Source: Pegea sp. RAD2-039 (lineage: Eukaryota; Chordata; Thaliacea; Salpida; Salpidae). From it: a stretch of DNA of 64,000 nucleotides. The translations under genes and the position numbers were made by a program. Within the stretch, counting starts at the first letter, position 1, and every line of letters starts with the position of its first letter. Under the pieces are notes generated by a model. The model was not told the origin of the DNA and did not search any database. It was given only the letters and a program-made list of their open reading frames with translations. Below are positions 1 through 12,793 of the stretch, one piece after another. The stretch spans positions 62,001 through 126,000 of the forward strand of contig JAQGEQ010000301.1 of NCBI GenBank assembly GCA_034620365.1, given 5' to 3'.

Positions 1-1064
1 AATTAACAAACTGTTTAGATAAGACTAATAATAACTGAATTTGTAATTGTCTAATAATATTTCCGATTATTTCATTTGTCTTAAAATTGTTTCCAGCAAA
101 ATAAGTTTGAAAACTATCAGATGATAAACATACAGTTAAAAATTTAATAACATATAAAACTAAAATAATCTAGACAAATTCTTTATTTCAGTAAATATTA
201 TGAAAGAGTATTGCCACAATTAAAACGTAAATTCCAAGCATTTTTACTGTAACAAGCTCTATTGAACATTATGAAAAAAAATATTTATTTGCCAGCTTGT
301 TGTTTCAAGCTTTTTGTCATAAACTTCATACTTGAAAAAGATTATTTTTAAATTTTCAAATTATTTTCTCACAAACTTGTAATATTGTGTAACAATTTTA
401 AACTAATTTTAGACAGCAAAGTATTACAGTAATGTCTTTAGACTATTTTCAAAGATAGAAGTCTAGTATATTATGTAAATATTCATGTTATACAAAGAAC
501 TGTAAATTAAATTCATGAAAATTCCTCACTTTAATGATTTGTTGTTAAAAAAAATTTGAAAAATTAAGAAAATTGTTCTGGTAAATCTCCTGAATTTCAA
601 TTTTGAGATTAAATCTATATAAAGTTTATAATATTGAGTATACTTAATTGGCTTTTTAATTATATGACGTAAAGAATTAATCAAAGTGATATTTTGTGAA
701 AATAAATGTTTTAGTTTTGATTTTTTAAATTTTTGTTTTATATAAAGACAAATAAAAGTAAATTTAATTTAATAACGGATTAAGAAAATAATTTTAAAAT
801 ATCTAAAGACTGATTATATACTCTTGTATTTTTTTGTAGTTGAAAAACTTTTATTGAAAAGCATCATATTTGAAATTGATGAAGAATATTATTGATTTCA
901 AATTTCAAACTTTGAAAAACTTTTATCTTTAAACTGATCTTAGATTGAAGTAGTTTCTACTTGTAGGTGAACCAACATATTTCATTGAGAAAAGTTGTTT
1001 TCATAAAAACCATGTTTCGGAAACGAGTTGACCATAAAACACTTTTAAAGTCAACTCACTTCTG
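1..1064. other. AT-rich sequence, no gene seen
   Basis: Low-complexity A+T-rich DNA with frequent stops in all frames. I see no splice-supported exon, RNA gene or repeat family member here. It lies beyond the 3' end of the TANC-type gene. Confidence 0.6.
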
Positions 1065-1070
1065 TTAACG

Positions 1071-1252
1071 CTGTTGAGAAGAGAGGTTGCTAGGGGAGAG
1101 GTTGCTGAGAAGAGAGGTTGCTAGGAAGAGAGGTTGCTAGGGGAGAGAGGTTGCTAGGAAGAGAGGTTGTTAGGAAGAGAGGTTGCTAGGGGAGAGATTG
1201 TTGGGGAGAGGTTGCTAGGAAGAGAGGTTGCTAGGGAGGGAGGTTGTTGGGG
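1071..1252 (+). repeat. Minisatellite, about 11 copies of a 14-17 bp unit
   Basis: A direct tandem array built on GAGAGGTTGCTAGGAA. I count about eleven GGTTG cores (some GATTG or GGTTGTTGG variants), with unit length varying through insertion or loss of GAG and GG. The plus strand is purine-rich and the region is much richer in G+C than its surroundings. It lies about 400 bp downstream of the TANC-type stop codon and beyond the likely poly(A) signal. The array ends in GTTGTTGGGGCAAC, which could form a small hairpin. Confidence 0.9.
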
Positions 1253-1484
1253 CAACAAACGCCAGTCAATGACAGAAAACAAATTTTTTTAATTATTTAT
1301 TTTGCTTTCGAAACTAAAACACATGTAATCAATAAACAACGATAAAGACATCTGAGTTTCTTGAAAACACAAGTAGCATTTATATGCGCAGCATAAAAAC
1401 GTTTCGAAAATTTATACAATTGTACCAAATAGAAGTATTGTCTGAAATAATGTGATTAACTCGTAAAATTTTGATGAATAAACA

Positions 1485-1490
1485 TTTATT
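1485..1490 (-). terminator. Candidate poly(A) signal of the TANC-type gene
   Basis: AATAAA on the minus strand, about 148 nt past the stop codon at 1638-1640. It is the first good AATAAA after the stop. In an AT-rich genome the hexamer is common, so this rests on position. Confidence 0.4.
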
Positions 1491-1637
1491 GTTGTGAAGT
1501 ATTTGTAGCAATTACTTTTAAATGATCAAGTCTTGAAAAGGCAGACAGGAAATGATAGAAAAACATTAAGCGCTAAACAAGACGTGACAAAAAACGTAGA
1601 GATAAAAATTCTGACTAAAAAAAGAGAGAAATGGAAA

Positions 1638-4600
1638 TTACAAATCGGTAACGAACTGAGATTTCGTATTCTCTAAACGTTTTGTATTTACCATTTTAGC
1701 TGGTCGACTTGGAACATATCCAGAAGTATCAAGACTTTCGGATGGATGATAATTGTGAGATTTTGTCAATTGCTTTTTATGATTGGAATAACTTGGTGGT
1801 GGTTGAAGGTTATTGGAGTAATTATTTAAATTAGGTGAGGAGGAAGTGAGATCATGAAATCTGTTGAGGTTTCCGCTGATATCTTTGTTGGTAATTGGAT
1901 GAAGCTTGTTTGAAACTTCAGTAGTTCCTCGATGACTCTTTGATAAGTTGTAAGATCTTTGTGAAGTTTCATTTGAGTCTCCATTCCTACTTGAAAAATG
2001 ATTTAAATTTTCATCAACAAATCAATGAATCTTACTTCTTGTTGTTTCGAATTTCATCTCTGATCCTTTCACTCAATTTCTGTATTTCTCGTAAATTGTG
2101 ATCACTAGCACAACGTTCAGCTTCTACAGAATCACTCAAAGCTTCTTTTAAGTCTCCCTTTTCACGAAGTACACGGGCGCGCGCATACAATGCTTCGTCC
2201 CACCGAGGTTTCAGTTCAAGAGCGCGCGAAGCACTGACTTCAGCTAACAAATAAATGAGTTTTGTTGAATATCTGGTTCTTAGCAGGTGTTGTGTAGAAG
2301 TATTTGTGTAATAAGCAAGCAAGCAAGTGTTTGCAAGATGCCCATTTCATCTGCCGGAAACTACACTTCGCTCTTCGTCTGTTCTCGATGTTGTGAAGCA
2401 AAGAATTAGGAGAAAAAAGACTTTGAACGTCTAAGGTGATGAAGTGAATTTTTAAATTAGTTTTATTGGAAAAAAGATTTCTTTAATTATATTTGGTTTG
2501 AAACAAATTTATTTTAAACTTTGAAGTTTAAACAAGAATTTGAATCTTTCATGAAATGATCAGCAGAAAAAATCAATAATGACCTCAAGAAAGATGTTTA
2601 TTTATTTCTGTTAAATTTTGTTGAAAATAATCAATAAAATTTTTGGTAATATTTGAAATATAAAGTTAAGAACAGAAAAGTTACAGAGGTGGAAAAAAAT
2701 CGGTTTTTTTTGGTGTTTTATTTCATATTCAAATTACTAACAACAATTGCAGCAATAAAAAATTCGAAAATGTCTTTTTAACTTACAACCGAACAAATCT
2801 CCATTCTTTCTTTGACATCTTGAATAACCAAGCAGCAAATGAGCGCAAATATCAGCAAGTTTCCCATTCGGTGGTTTCCCGTTTTTATGAGATGATAATT
2901 TAGTAGGCGCGGCCGGTTCCCCGACGTGTTTCAACGCCCTTGCGTACACGTCACTGGCAGATTTAAAACTGGAAGTTTTATAGAAAGCATTTCCATCTTC
3001 TAAACTTTTACCTGAAAGAAAAGAAAATGATTTTTTTAACTTTTGAAATTATATCTCTGAATTTATAATAATCTCCAATTTGATCTTCAATAATTTTTGG
3101 GGTTTTAAAATTGCCTTCTAATTGTAAATGGTTGTGACAAAAGCAAATCATTTATCTTTTTTCAGTTGATAATTGGTCGAGAAAAGTACAATTTCTATGA
3201 AACTCACTTAAAAGTTGAGTTGTAACTTCATCTTTACCACTTGCCATAGCCCAAGATGTTGTTCTTATACTTGCTCCATGAGATAAGAGAGTTTCTACAA
3301 CTTCTGAATGTTCCTCACCAATCGCTCTATCAAGAGAAGTCATTCCACTAGCATCTTGATGACTAATATCAGCTCCATTTCTCAAAAACAACTTTACGAC
3401 CTACAGATCTTTGTAAGAATCTGATGATTGGTTGCTTACAATAATTGTACCTCTGTATTTCCACTAAAAGAAGCTAAACAAAGACCAGTTCGTTTGCGTG
3501 AGTCACAATGTTGGACATCAGCCTTATGCTCAATTAATGATTTAACGCAAGGTGTTTTCCCTAGAAACAAAATTTCAAATTATTATCTTCAACCTAGCAA
3601 CTTGCTTTTGTTGCCTAGTAACGTCTATAAACACCGAAATGTGTTTTTTACATAAATAATTGATATTATCAGATGAAATCTTACCATGTAAAGCCGCCCA
3701 ACTTAACGCCGTCATTCCTTCGCGGTCTGTCGTCATTATATTTGCACCTGTTACACAAACTTCTTTTTCTGTAACTGAATCAGCAACTTGACTACTAACC
3801 TCTGTTTAAAAGGACTTCAAGTAAGCCAAGATGTCCTTGCTTTGCAGCCATGATTAACGGAGTCACTCCACGAGGATCTGTTTCTTCTACCTCAGCACCT
3901 AAGTTTAGAAGAAGATCTGATGTTGCCCATTCGCCCTTTCAAACAAAAAGAAGTTTTTAAGATCGTTTTAAGAGTTCAACACGAAAGACACTAAATTTGT
4001 TGATTTCAAAATAATTTTCTTTTAAATTTAAAAGATCACAATTTTGATGACAATTTCAACTTACATGTTCGACAGCTTTTAATAGAGGTGTAAGTCCTGC
4101 TTTGTTGCGGATATTAACTGATGCTTTGTACCTCGTTACTAGAACATCGCAAGCTTCTGTCTTTCCACAATACGCAGCGGCAGTTAAAGCAGTTTCACCG
4201 TTTAGTGGGTCGACTGCATTTACATCACAGTAAAGAACTTCACTTGTCAGAACAAAATGAATTAGCTGAAAAAATAAATAACTTCTCTACTTGCTTCTAT
4301 TTATCTCGTTGAATAAAAAGAAACTATTTTCTTCGATGCTATCTAGAAATTGAACTCAAAAATAGAAAGCTAACAATGAAATATTTATTTGAAATTGTAG
4401 AAAACAGAAAATTACAATTTGAACAAAGAGTTTGAAGATATCTACTTGAAAAGAAATATCATTTACTTGAAGATGACCAGTCATTGAAGCAGCAACTAAA
4501 GCTCGCTGAGTAGTAATCTTGCGTTCGTGTTCATCACGGTAAAGTTGACAATGTAGAAGAATATGAGCTATATTGATATGACCACGTGATATGGCATGTA

Positions 4601-7600
4601 ACAGGGCTGTATGTCCGTGTACATCTGCTTGATTCAACTGTAAAAATATCAAATAATTTCGTGAATTGAAAATTAGAAATTGATTTACATTAGGACGATA
4701 TTGAAGAAGTAGTTCAACTATCTCTTGTCTTCCTGCAATTGATGCATGACACAAAGGAGACAAACCACTTGATGATGGACTGTCGACGTTTGCCGCAAAC
4801 ATTAAAAGTAATTTGGCCAATTCAATGTTACCTGAAAAATTCAAGTTTCAAAAATGAGCTGAAATTTTTCTCTTCAAAGTTTTAATGAGATGTACAATTA
4901 TATTAAATATAAGAAGCGTTCGTGACAAGCTTGTGATTTACTGAGTAATTAGATTTACCGGTATGGCAGATTACAGCTAAAGGCGTTGCTTTATTGAACA
5001 AATTCGTCTGGTAGTTGACTTTTGCGCCAGCTCTAAGTAGCAATTTGTTCACCTTCAAGTAAAGTTAATTGAAGTTACATTAAGAAGGTGAATTTTAATT
5101 TCATGAATTTTACCTTGATACTTGGATAACAGAGGTTTCTAGCAGAGACAAAAGCTTCAGTGATTTTTTCACTTGCACTTTTTAGGAACAAAGCATTATG
5201 TTCACTCGCACTTATTCCTAAAAATAATAATTTATAAAATTAGTGAAAAATATTCGTTGAATTTTGAGAAAAGAACTCTGAAAAAAAAGATACAAAGATA
5301 CTGAATTGTGAAGCTAACAACGCTGTCTTGTCAGAAGTTAAAATAGAAATGTTCTGACGCATTTCGTCTATCTAACTTCTCTATCTAATCACTTACTTTC
5401 TTCTTAATCTTTACACTAAAAGGAAGTTTATCAGAAGATGATGATTTCAAACAAAAATAAATTCAACAAAAAAATTTAAGACTTCTTACCTGTTTCACGT
5501 GCTTGCATCCTGAACATATCAGCTTTTAAAACGTGGTGGGCAAGTTCAAGTGTTCTCGAACTATCTTTACTTTCAGATGCTAACAAATTAGCAAGTAGAT
5601 GATGTCCACGTTTCACATCAACAATAAATTTATGTCCTGAAACTGTATCTGTAGAATTGATGAATTAGTAAAAGTTAAATTCAACTTTGTCAAGATTTTA
5701 CCTTTTACTTGTTTGAGTGGAACATCTTGATTTCCATATAACATCATTTGACCCACTAACCATTCTCGCATATGATCATGAAAGAAGGTTCGGCCCGATT
5801 GAGGTGATGTTTGGACAAGTATATGACTAAGTTGTTGTTCCAGACTACTTTTAAAATCAACCCAACTTAAAGTTTGTTCTGTGTGGGTAGCAGAATGAAC
5901 AGCCTGACCACCAAAATAGAATCAATTTGTCAATTGTGCTGAGGTTGAAATCTCAACTTACTTCGTAGATTTGTTTATCTGTGAGAGGATACAGGCCAGC
6001 TAATGCAACAGCCAGAATGTCTTTAACTTCTTCATAAGCTTGGGTACTGACAAACCTTTGGTTGTATACTAAAGTGAAAATCTATCAAATATGAAAAAGT
6101 TTAGAAAGGAATTGAAGATATTAGTTTATTGAAATTGATTTCAAATTATTGAGAATTTGAAAGAAGATATTTGTAGTTTGGTTTTCACCTCGTCTAAAGA
6201 TCTAGGTACGACTTTGAAACTTGTACTTTTTGGCACAATTTGTCCTTTTTCCATTAAGTCCAAAGTCATTCGTAAATATAAAAAGTTTCCAGCCGAGCAG
6301 GCAGTTAGATGATTGATTAATTCAGTCTCGATGAATTGTCCAGGAGCTAAAACAGTTTCAAGTCAACCTCAAGAACATTCTCTTCATAAAATCATCAAGA
6401 TTAAATGAATCATTTACAAACACTTTTGAGATTACATTTTTTTGTTCATGTTTTAAACTGTAAATTTGACTAAAATGGGTTTATGAGAAAATAACTTTTA
6501 AAAATTGTAAATTTCAAAAGAACTTTTCAGTTGATTGAAAATTCTAAGAAATTATCGATTAATTATCTAAAAGATCTCAAATATACCTGGGCGGGTTCTG
6601 GAAGTAATACTAGGAGCCATATTGACTCGATATTGGATATAGTTCTCGATGTCTTGGCAAATCCGTTTATCATTAGCAGCACGATAGTTTTGGTTAGTTT
6701 CATTTAATGAATTTAAATCAAGAGTAAAACGTTCAAATGGTAATTGACTCATTCTTTCAAACTCTCTTGTTCTTGCTGTTGCTATAATTTTAATGAAATC
6801 AGGAATAATTCTTATTTGCTCCTCAATGAATGAAAATATAGAATATCCAAAGTCAGGTTTGTGTGAAAGCGATTCATCGAGACTGTCAATAGCGATTATT
6901 AAAAAGGATTTTGGGAGTTTTTGTTCTGAATAAAAACAAATAGATTCAGTTTAAGAGTAATTTAGGTAACTTGATGAGCTACTTACCCTTTTTCAGTTGT
7001 ACTAATGGTTCTATAATGCCTTTGTGGAAAGCTAATGATGGATTGATGGTACAATTCCTTATACTGAGTAAGTTAAGGATTTTTCTGTTATCTACCAGAA
7101 GTTCTCTGTAAGCAGTTAGTTGTGGAGCTCGAATGAGTTGAGCAGCGATGTTTATGATAAACTCAGGGAGGTAACAAGTTAGATTGACACTTGATTGACA
7201 GAAGTGATAAGCAACAACCTGAAACAAGATGATTTGATTCGATTCAGATGGATTCTTGAGAACTCACTTGAGATGCAAGTTTCCGACAATTTGAATCTTC
7301 ACCCAGAGAAGCAAGACTTCCTGTTCTGCTGCTAGAAACACTTCCGTTTGCAACCGGACTTCCAGTCCTTGACGATTGTGCGGAACTGTTACGACTTGAT
7401 GGTATCATATGGACAGGTAGAGGTGGTGGACCACGTCCAGATGTCGATCGAGAGTTATTGAGACCTAATGAGCACAAAGTTGAAGTTGATCCGGATTCAT
7501 TCGAGGGGTCTGCTTGGAATAGAAACTGAATCAGGGGTTTGTTGGGTTTCAGGTTAGATGTCTGCAAGCTTTTCAGTTGGAAATTGAGTTTTAAAAGCAG

Positions 7601-10600
7601 CTCTTTTCATGCAATTGATCCACATTTGAGAGTTTCAAGTAGCAAATCAAACATTGAAAGTGAAGTCAGTTACACAAATAGATGATTGTCAATTGAAGTG
7701 ATTACAACGCTTCAGTTTGCTAATTGACAAACTTTTAAGGTTGGTTAAGTGCTGGCGTCTACAAACTTCTTCGAGTTTTTTGTTAAAAAGCGCAAGGAGC
7801 TAGCTTCAAAGTATTAGCTCACCATAAAGACCACCTGTTTGATTCGCTCGGTTTCCATGGTAACTGTGTGATACTAGATGACAAATTAAAGATGTTTTTC
7901 CATGTCCAGTTTCACCTAAGATAACCTGAACAATCAAACAAAGATTGTGAATCAGAAACAAGAAAATTTCTTCCAACTTACAACTCCTTTTAAGTGATTA
8001 CTTTCTGATCTCGAAAAACTGAACAAAATCTCTTCATATAACCATTCCCTACCAATAAACTTTGATTCGCTTGTAACAGCGAGAGAAATATCAAAAGTTA
8101 GAGGTTGAAGGTTTAATTCAGAAGGTCGGTCGGGTAGAAGTCTCTGGGTTTCTAGAAGTTTGGAAATTTAAGCGACTTGAAGCCTAAAAACTTGAAATAT
8201 TTGACTTACTTTGTAAATCAGTTGATAATAATCTACGTTCTCCTGGATTTGATCTTGTTGAAGATCGGTTATTCATTCCTCTTCTACTTATAGTTTCATC
8301 ACCATTAATACTTGGTGAAGCACTTCTGTAAATTGAATAATTATTTGCCAAAATTTCGATTGTTTGAAAATCAAACAAAAAAAAGTTTGAAAAACTTCAT
8401 CAACAAACTGATTATAAAATTAAAAGATTTAAAAAAAGAATTTTGAATATTTGAAATTTCACAAAAACAGTTTTTCAGTTTTTTAGAAAACTGATTTTTA
8501 CTAAATTCTGTTAAAAAACTTTTTCAAAAAGAAGTTTTATTAAAAATTTTTCCTAATATCACATAACATAAATACCAAACAAAACCACATTTCATATCCA
8601 CCAAAGTTTTCTCTCAAAATAATTACAACTTGGAGGCTTTTTATGAAAGTTATTCGTTAAGAAAAATGATATTTTCAATTATTGAAGTGCAAGTTATTCA
8701 CCTTGCTTCAACATGTTTGAAAGTTGTTTCTTCATTTGATAGTGGCATAAAAGGCACCGACATTGATTGAGGTCTTGAAGTTTCCCACATATTTGATGTA
8801 GATATGTTTTGAACAGTTGGATGTAGATCAGGATATGAAAGTGTGTTTGAATATGATAAATTATGTTGCTTCTGTTGTTGGTGGTTATAAGGATCATACA
8901 TAGATCTATATAAAGATTAAAGATAAATCATTGAAATGATATTTTTTCAACTCAAACCTTTGTTTTGTATAAAAATGATCATTTTCAATATCATTTCGAT
9001 ATTTCTGATTTGTTTTGTTACTTGAGTTCAGTGTTCCATGATTTATATGATGTTGTGGGTTGTTTAGATGTAAAAACTTTTGAAAATGTTGTTCTATATA
9101 CAAAAATATTTTTGTGAAAATATCATGAAACATCATTTAATAAATTACCTTTCGATGTATTTGAAAGTTGAGGATAATAAGAAGGCTGTAAAAAGTTAGT
9201 AGTTGTTACAACAGTTCACCAAATAAGAGAAGCAAATAAAAGAATAAAAAACAATTTAATGAGTTAAACCAGCAGAGAAACAAGAAGTTATAAAATAAGA
9301 GGACAACGAATGATAAGAGATTCAGTTTTTCATTTGATTGATAACAAGGTGATTTGGTTTGCAGTAAATACAGGAATTCAGAAGTTATTGATCAAATTTG
9401 AAATTTGAAGAAGACAATACCCAAGAGATCTTGTTAAGAAGAATTTATTTAATTGGAATAATAAAAGTTTAATTCAATTTTTAAAGATTGTTGGTTGAAA
9501 AAAAGAGCTTTTTTAACTTAATCAGTTTTTATTCGACAATTTCTAAATGAATCTTCATAAACTGAAATATTTGAAACCAACAAAAATTATTTAATTTTCT
9601 ACTTTTAATTTCATAATATTTTACACTGAAGTAAATAAAAAAACCTTTTTCTCATTTCGAGATAAATTCAGATTTCCATTTGACGCATTTCTTGCTTCAG
9701 ACATCAAACTCACGTTTTCAGTGATTGGTGAATCTACACAGAGTTGTGGCAATTTCTTTACATCTTGAATGTTATTGGCTGAAAATATAAAAAGTCGTTT
9801 TGAAGAAGTTTCAATTCTCGTCAGAGTTTGATTGACAAGTTTAGTTGGCTTACAAGAAAAGATAAAAAATTCGATCAAAGAATAAACCCAAAAAATCAAT
9901 TATTCGAAAATCTCGAATCAGTCCGTAGAGATTTATCTCACATCAATAGAAATATTCTTACCTCTGTTTATAGTATCCATTCCTTCTATCCTACTAATCT
10001 GTCGATTTCCCCACCTGGGTCTCATTAGTGAGTCCATTTCATTATGTAGGACAGTTGTACCACGTCTAGGGTCGTAATTCCACAAAGGTGTTTGTGATTG
10101 TTCAGCTAAGTTTGAACGATGGACACTGAAAGTTGGTTTGTGAAATTTCATGAGATTCTGTCACGTCAGACTCACTTAAGATTTGAAGATCTGTTGCAGA
10201 GTATATCAGAAGAACTCCTAGTATGATTGACAGCTGATATATTTGCTAATTCATGATGTGCAGAGTATTCTTGTGTTCTCGAATCCAGTGATCCTGTCTT
10301 TTGTGGTCCAATCATATCATATACAGCAGGGTTATTGTGGTTCGGACCATTTGTATTGGACGACGAGTAGATTAAATGAGAATTTCGGAATTCTGTATCA
10401 AACGAACCAACGCTGCTTCCTGAAAAAGAGAAGTCAGTGGAGCGTGAAAACGATGATAAGGTAGCTGGTGAAAGTTGTGACAATGTGAAAGTGTAGTAGA
10501 GCGTGACATTCACGCGTCACTGCGTCTGCTTATTACGTAACACTGAACGAGTCCTAGCAGTAATGACATATTATTGTTATACTAAAGAGCTAGAAACATT

Positions 10601-12793
10601 TTTATGTTTTATAAAAGCTTGAAGTTTTTTCAACTCACCAATTCCTTTATCAGAAAGAGTAGAAGCGGGACTCGTAGTTGCCACCCCCCCTATTCGTAAC
10701 CCTTCTTTTCGTTTACTTGTCATCGTTTTATCTTCGATGCTTGTAGGTGGTCTAGTATCATCTTTGTGAGTAAGAACAGGGTGTGGGTAGGTTGTGGTCT
10801 TCACATGGCTCACTCGTTGTTCACCATACAACAAACCAAGTTTAGCTAGAAGATGAGGATGAGGTTCATCATCTAAAGCTCCTCCTAGCATCACTTCATT
10901 AGTAGATCCTTTAGATGTCATTGTTGAAGACGGAGAACGTTCTTTACTTCCTTTGAAAACTGCAAAAAAATTTTAATTTAAAAATGATAAAATCTGAAAA
11001 TGATTGAAGAAACGCGCGAAGTTATCGCTACTGAATCTCTGTTATCAACAGGAAATGCTACAAAGGACTTCAAACGAAGTCTCGATTTGTACGCGAGCAC
11101 AGAACTGATACACAGGCTGAGAAATACAACTTTAAAACAAGTCACGTGATTAAGTTCTAAGAAAATAACAATGATAATAAATAATTGATTATTCCAACTT
11201 CGATCTTCAACATTCATATTTTATAACTTTTATTTTTTACAAACTGCGATAATTTAAAAGTTTCAAAATTTATAAAATCAAAATTTGAAGTTGTCAATAA
11301 ATCTTCCATAAGATCAGATTTAAACTAAGAAATGAAAGTTGAAGGGATATCACTGAATTTTCGTGTTTTAGCTCTCAAATTACAGATTACTTCTTGTAAT
11401 TAATAATTTATTTATATTAAGAAACTTTAGAAAATGTCAAACAGATAAATTTGAAATAAATAAACTTTTTGAAAAGATTTAAAAACGTTTTTGAAATTAA
11501 AAAATTAATTTTTTTGTTTCAATTCATCTTATGAAGTTTGAAGATCCACAACAGATTTCACTGAAGTAACAAGATCAGATTAATTATGAAATATTTCAAA
11601 AAATTTCATGTTTGCTGAATGCAAGTTACGATAAATAAGAAAATTTGTAGTTTGTGAAAAAAATTGAAATCAATAAAAGTTGATGGACCAAAAAATTGTT
11701 AAAATATATGAAAGTAATCTCAAGGTAGAAAAGACATTCAATAAAGCTTTTAAAAGATTAGAGAATACCTTAAAGTACACTTCAAAATTTATATTCCAAA
11801 AAGTTTTTATTGAAGTTTATTAATATTGATTTAGTAAAACTATTTGCTCAAAACTTATTGAAAAATTCAAAGCATTAAAATTGTCTGCAGCAAATATTCA
11901 CGATAAAGACTACTTGTGAATTAACTGGAAATTATAAAGCTTGTAAATATATTATTTGTATAAATAGTTCCTTTAAAATTGCTGTTACATTTTAAATGTA
12001 AATATGAAGATAGACTCAACTAGAAGAACTTCTTTATTAGGAGCTAGATGCCAGATAAGATTTTAAAGTAAATGATGTAAGTTGTTGTAATCACAAAAGT
12101 TTTGGAAAGTTTCTAAGATTATTTCTAAATAACTAAATATTTGAATTCAAGTTACAGAAGTCAATTAGAAACTAGAATTTCTTGAAAAAGTATCAAAAAA
12201 CTAAATTAAATTTCTATTAAAACTTGATTTCATTAAAATTGAAAAAATTCTTTGATAAAAACCCAAAATTACTAATCAAGAATTTTATTGAACAATTAAC
12301 TAAAAGCTTTTTTCTTAATTAATTGAAATTATCAATCAACTGAATTAATATTTTGGTTTCTCAGAATTTTCCACAAAATTTGAAGGTTTTTTTTTTACCA
12401 CCAAAATCTTTTCAACTTTCAGGAGTATTTCACGGAAACATTTACTTTTATAAATATCTTTTTCAACTTTTTTAGCATTTTAACATCAAATACTTTTCAA
12501 TAAATATTATTTTTTATTTGTTACCTTTTAAAATCGACGTTTTTCCATCCACTTTTCCTTTTTTTGTTCCAGGATTTGAAAAATTTGCTGAAAATTAAAG
12601 AATCAATTTTAGGTTTTATAAAGATTTCTACATTTTCCAATTTCATTTTACTACTTTTTAAACAAACCAAAGTCCATTCAGAAAAGCATTTAAATCGCAA
12701 AACAAACATTTAGTCGGATTTGTTTTATTTGTTTTAAATATTTAGTCACATGGTCTTCTTACCTTTATTCTTGCCTTCCTTCGACGACATCAT
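1638..12793 (-). CDS. TANC: TANC-type scaffold protein (P-loop NTPase, ankyrin repeats, TPR), 31 exons, 1,724 aa
   Basis: Exons in transcript order: 12793-12763, 12587-12525, 10959-10639, 10419-10176, 10125-9962, 9778-9645, 9185-9149, 9093-8958, 8905-8702, 8325-8210, 8151-7982, 7925-7823, 7512-7268, 7218-6987, 6925-6587, 6346-6189, 6081-5962, 5903-5702, 5648-5490, 5217-5114, 5052-4959, 4831-4689, 4637-4467, 4265-4065, 3935-3800, 3747-3685, 3560-3451, 3400-3208, 3011-2787, 2243-2036, 1986-1638. All junctions keep phase; total 5,175 nt. Residues 1-480 are a low-complexity N-terminus. About 484-1060 is the STAND-like P-loop domain: FIGREWL entry motif, Walker A GETGHGKT (about 544-551), Ser-rich linker, KLASQVVAYHFCQ, Walker B FLIIAIDSLDE. 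About 1095-1464 are ankyrin repeats, including SLDRAIG and TSWAMAS. About 1465-1608 is the TPR region (SASRALELKP). The tail ends VTDL, a class I PDZ ligand. Vertebrate TANC1/2 are postsynaptic scaffolds; that role here is inferred. The tail is much shorter than theirs. Start: two adjacent in-frame ATGs; an upstream non-coding exon is possible. Confidence 0.95.
10176..10464 (-). other. TANC-type exon 4 with two in-frame acceptors
   Basis: The exon can start at 10464 (after TTTCACCAG) or at 10419 (after TCTTTTTCAG). Both give phase 1 and an open frame and differ by 15 codons (a Ser/Thr/Phe stretch). The downstream acceptor has the better pyrimidine tract and is used in the main model. Transcript reads would decide which is used. 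Confidence 0.5.
11000..11149 (+). CDS. Possible 49-aa small ORF, antisense in TANC intron 2
   Basis: An ATG-started frame of 49 codons runs through a locally GC-richer patch inside the 1,565-nt second intron of the TANC-type gene, on the opposite strand. It begins M-I-E-E-T-R-E-V-I-A and ends L-K-Q-V-T with TGA. Codon choice resembles that of the real genes nearby, but I recognise no family. The stop codon overlaps a GTCACGTGA element. The patch could instead be an internal promoter of the TANC-type gene, lying 40-190 nt upstream of exon 3. The complementary minus frame is also open and is probably its shadow. Confidence is low because frames of this length occur by chance here. Confidence 0.22.
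   Translation: MIEETREVIATESLLSTGNATKDFKRSLDLYASTELIHRLRNTTLKQVT

Noticed and set aside
7851..7864. GTTTCCATGGTAAC, a perfect RFX X-box match
   Set aside because: It lies inside a coding exon of TANC next to the Walker A region, where the codons explain it (S-Y-H-G-N). It is not counted as regulatory.
10978..11217. Minus frame opposite the 11.0 kb small ORF
   Set aside because: It appears to be the shadow of the plus frame; it is intronic for TANC and has no domain.
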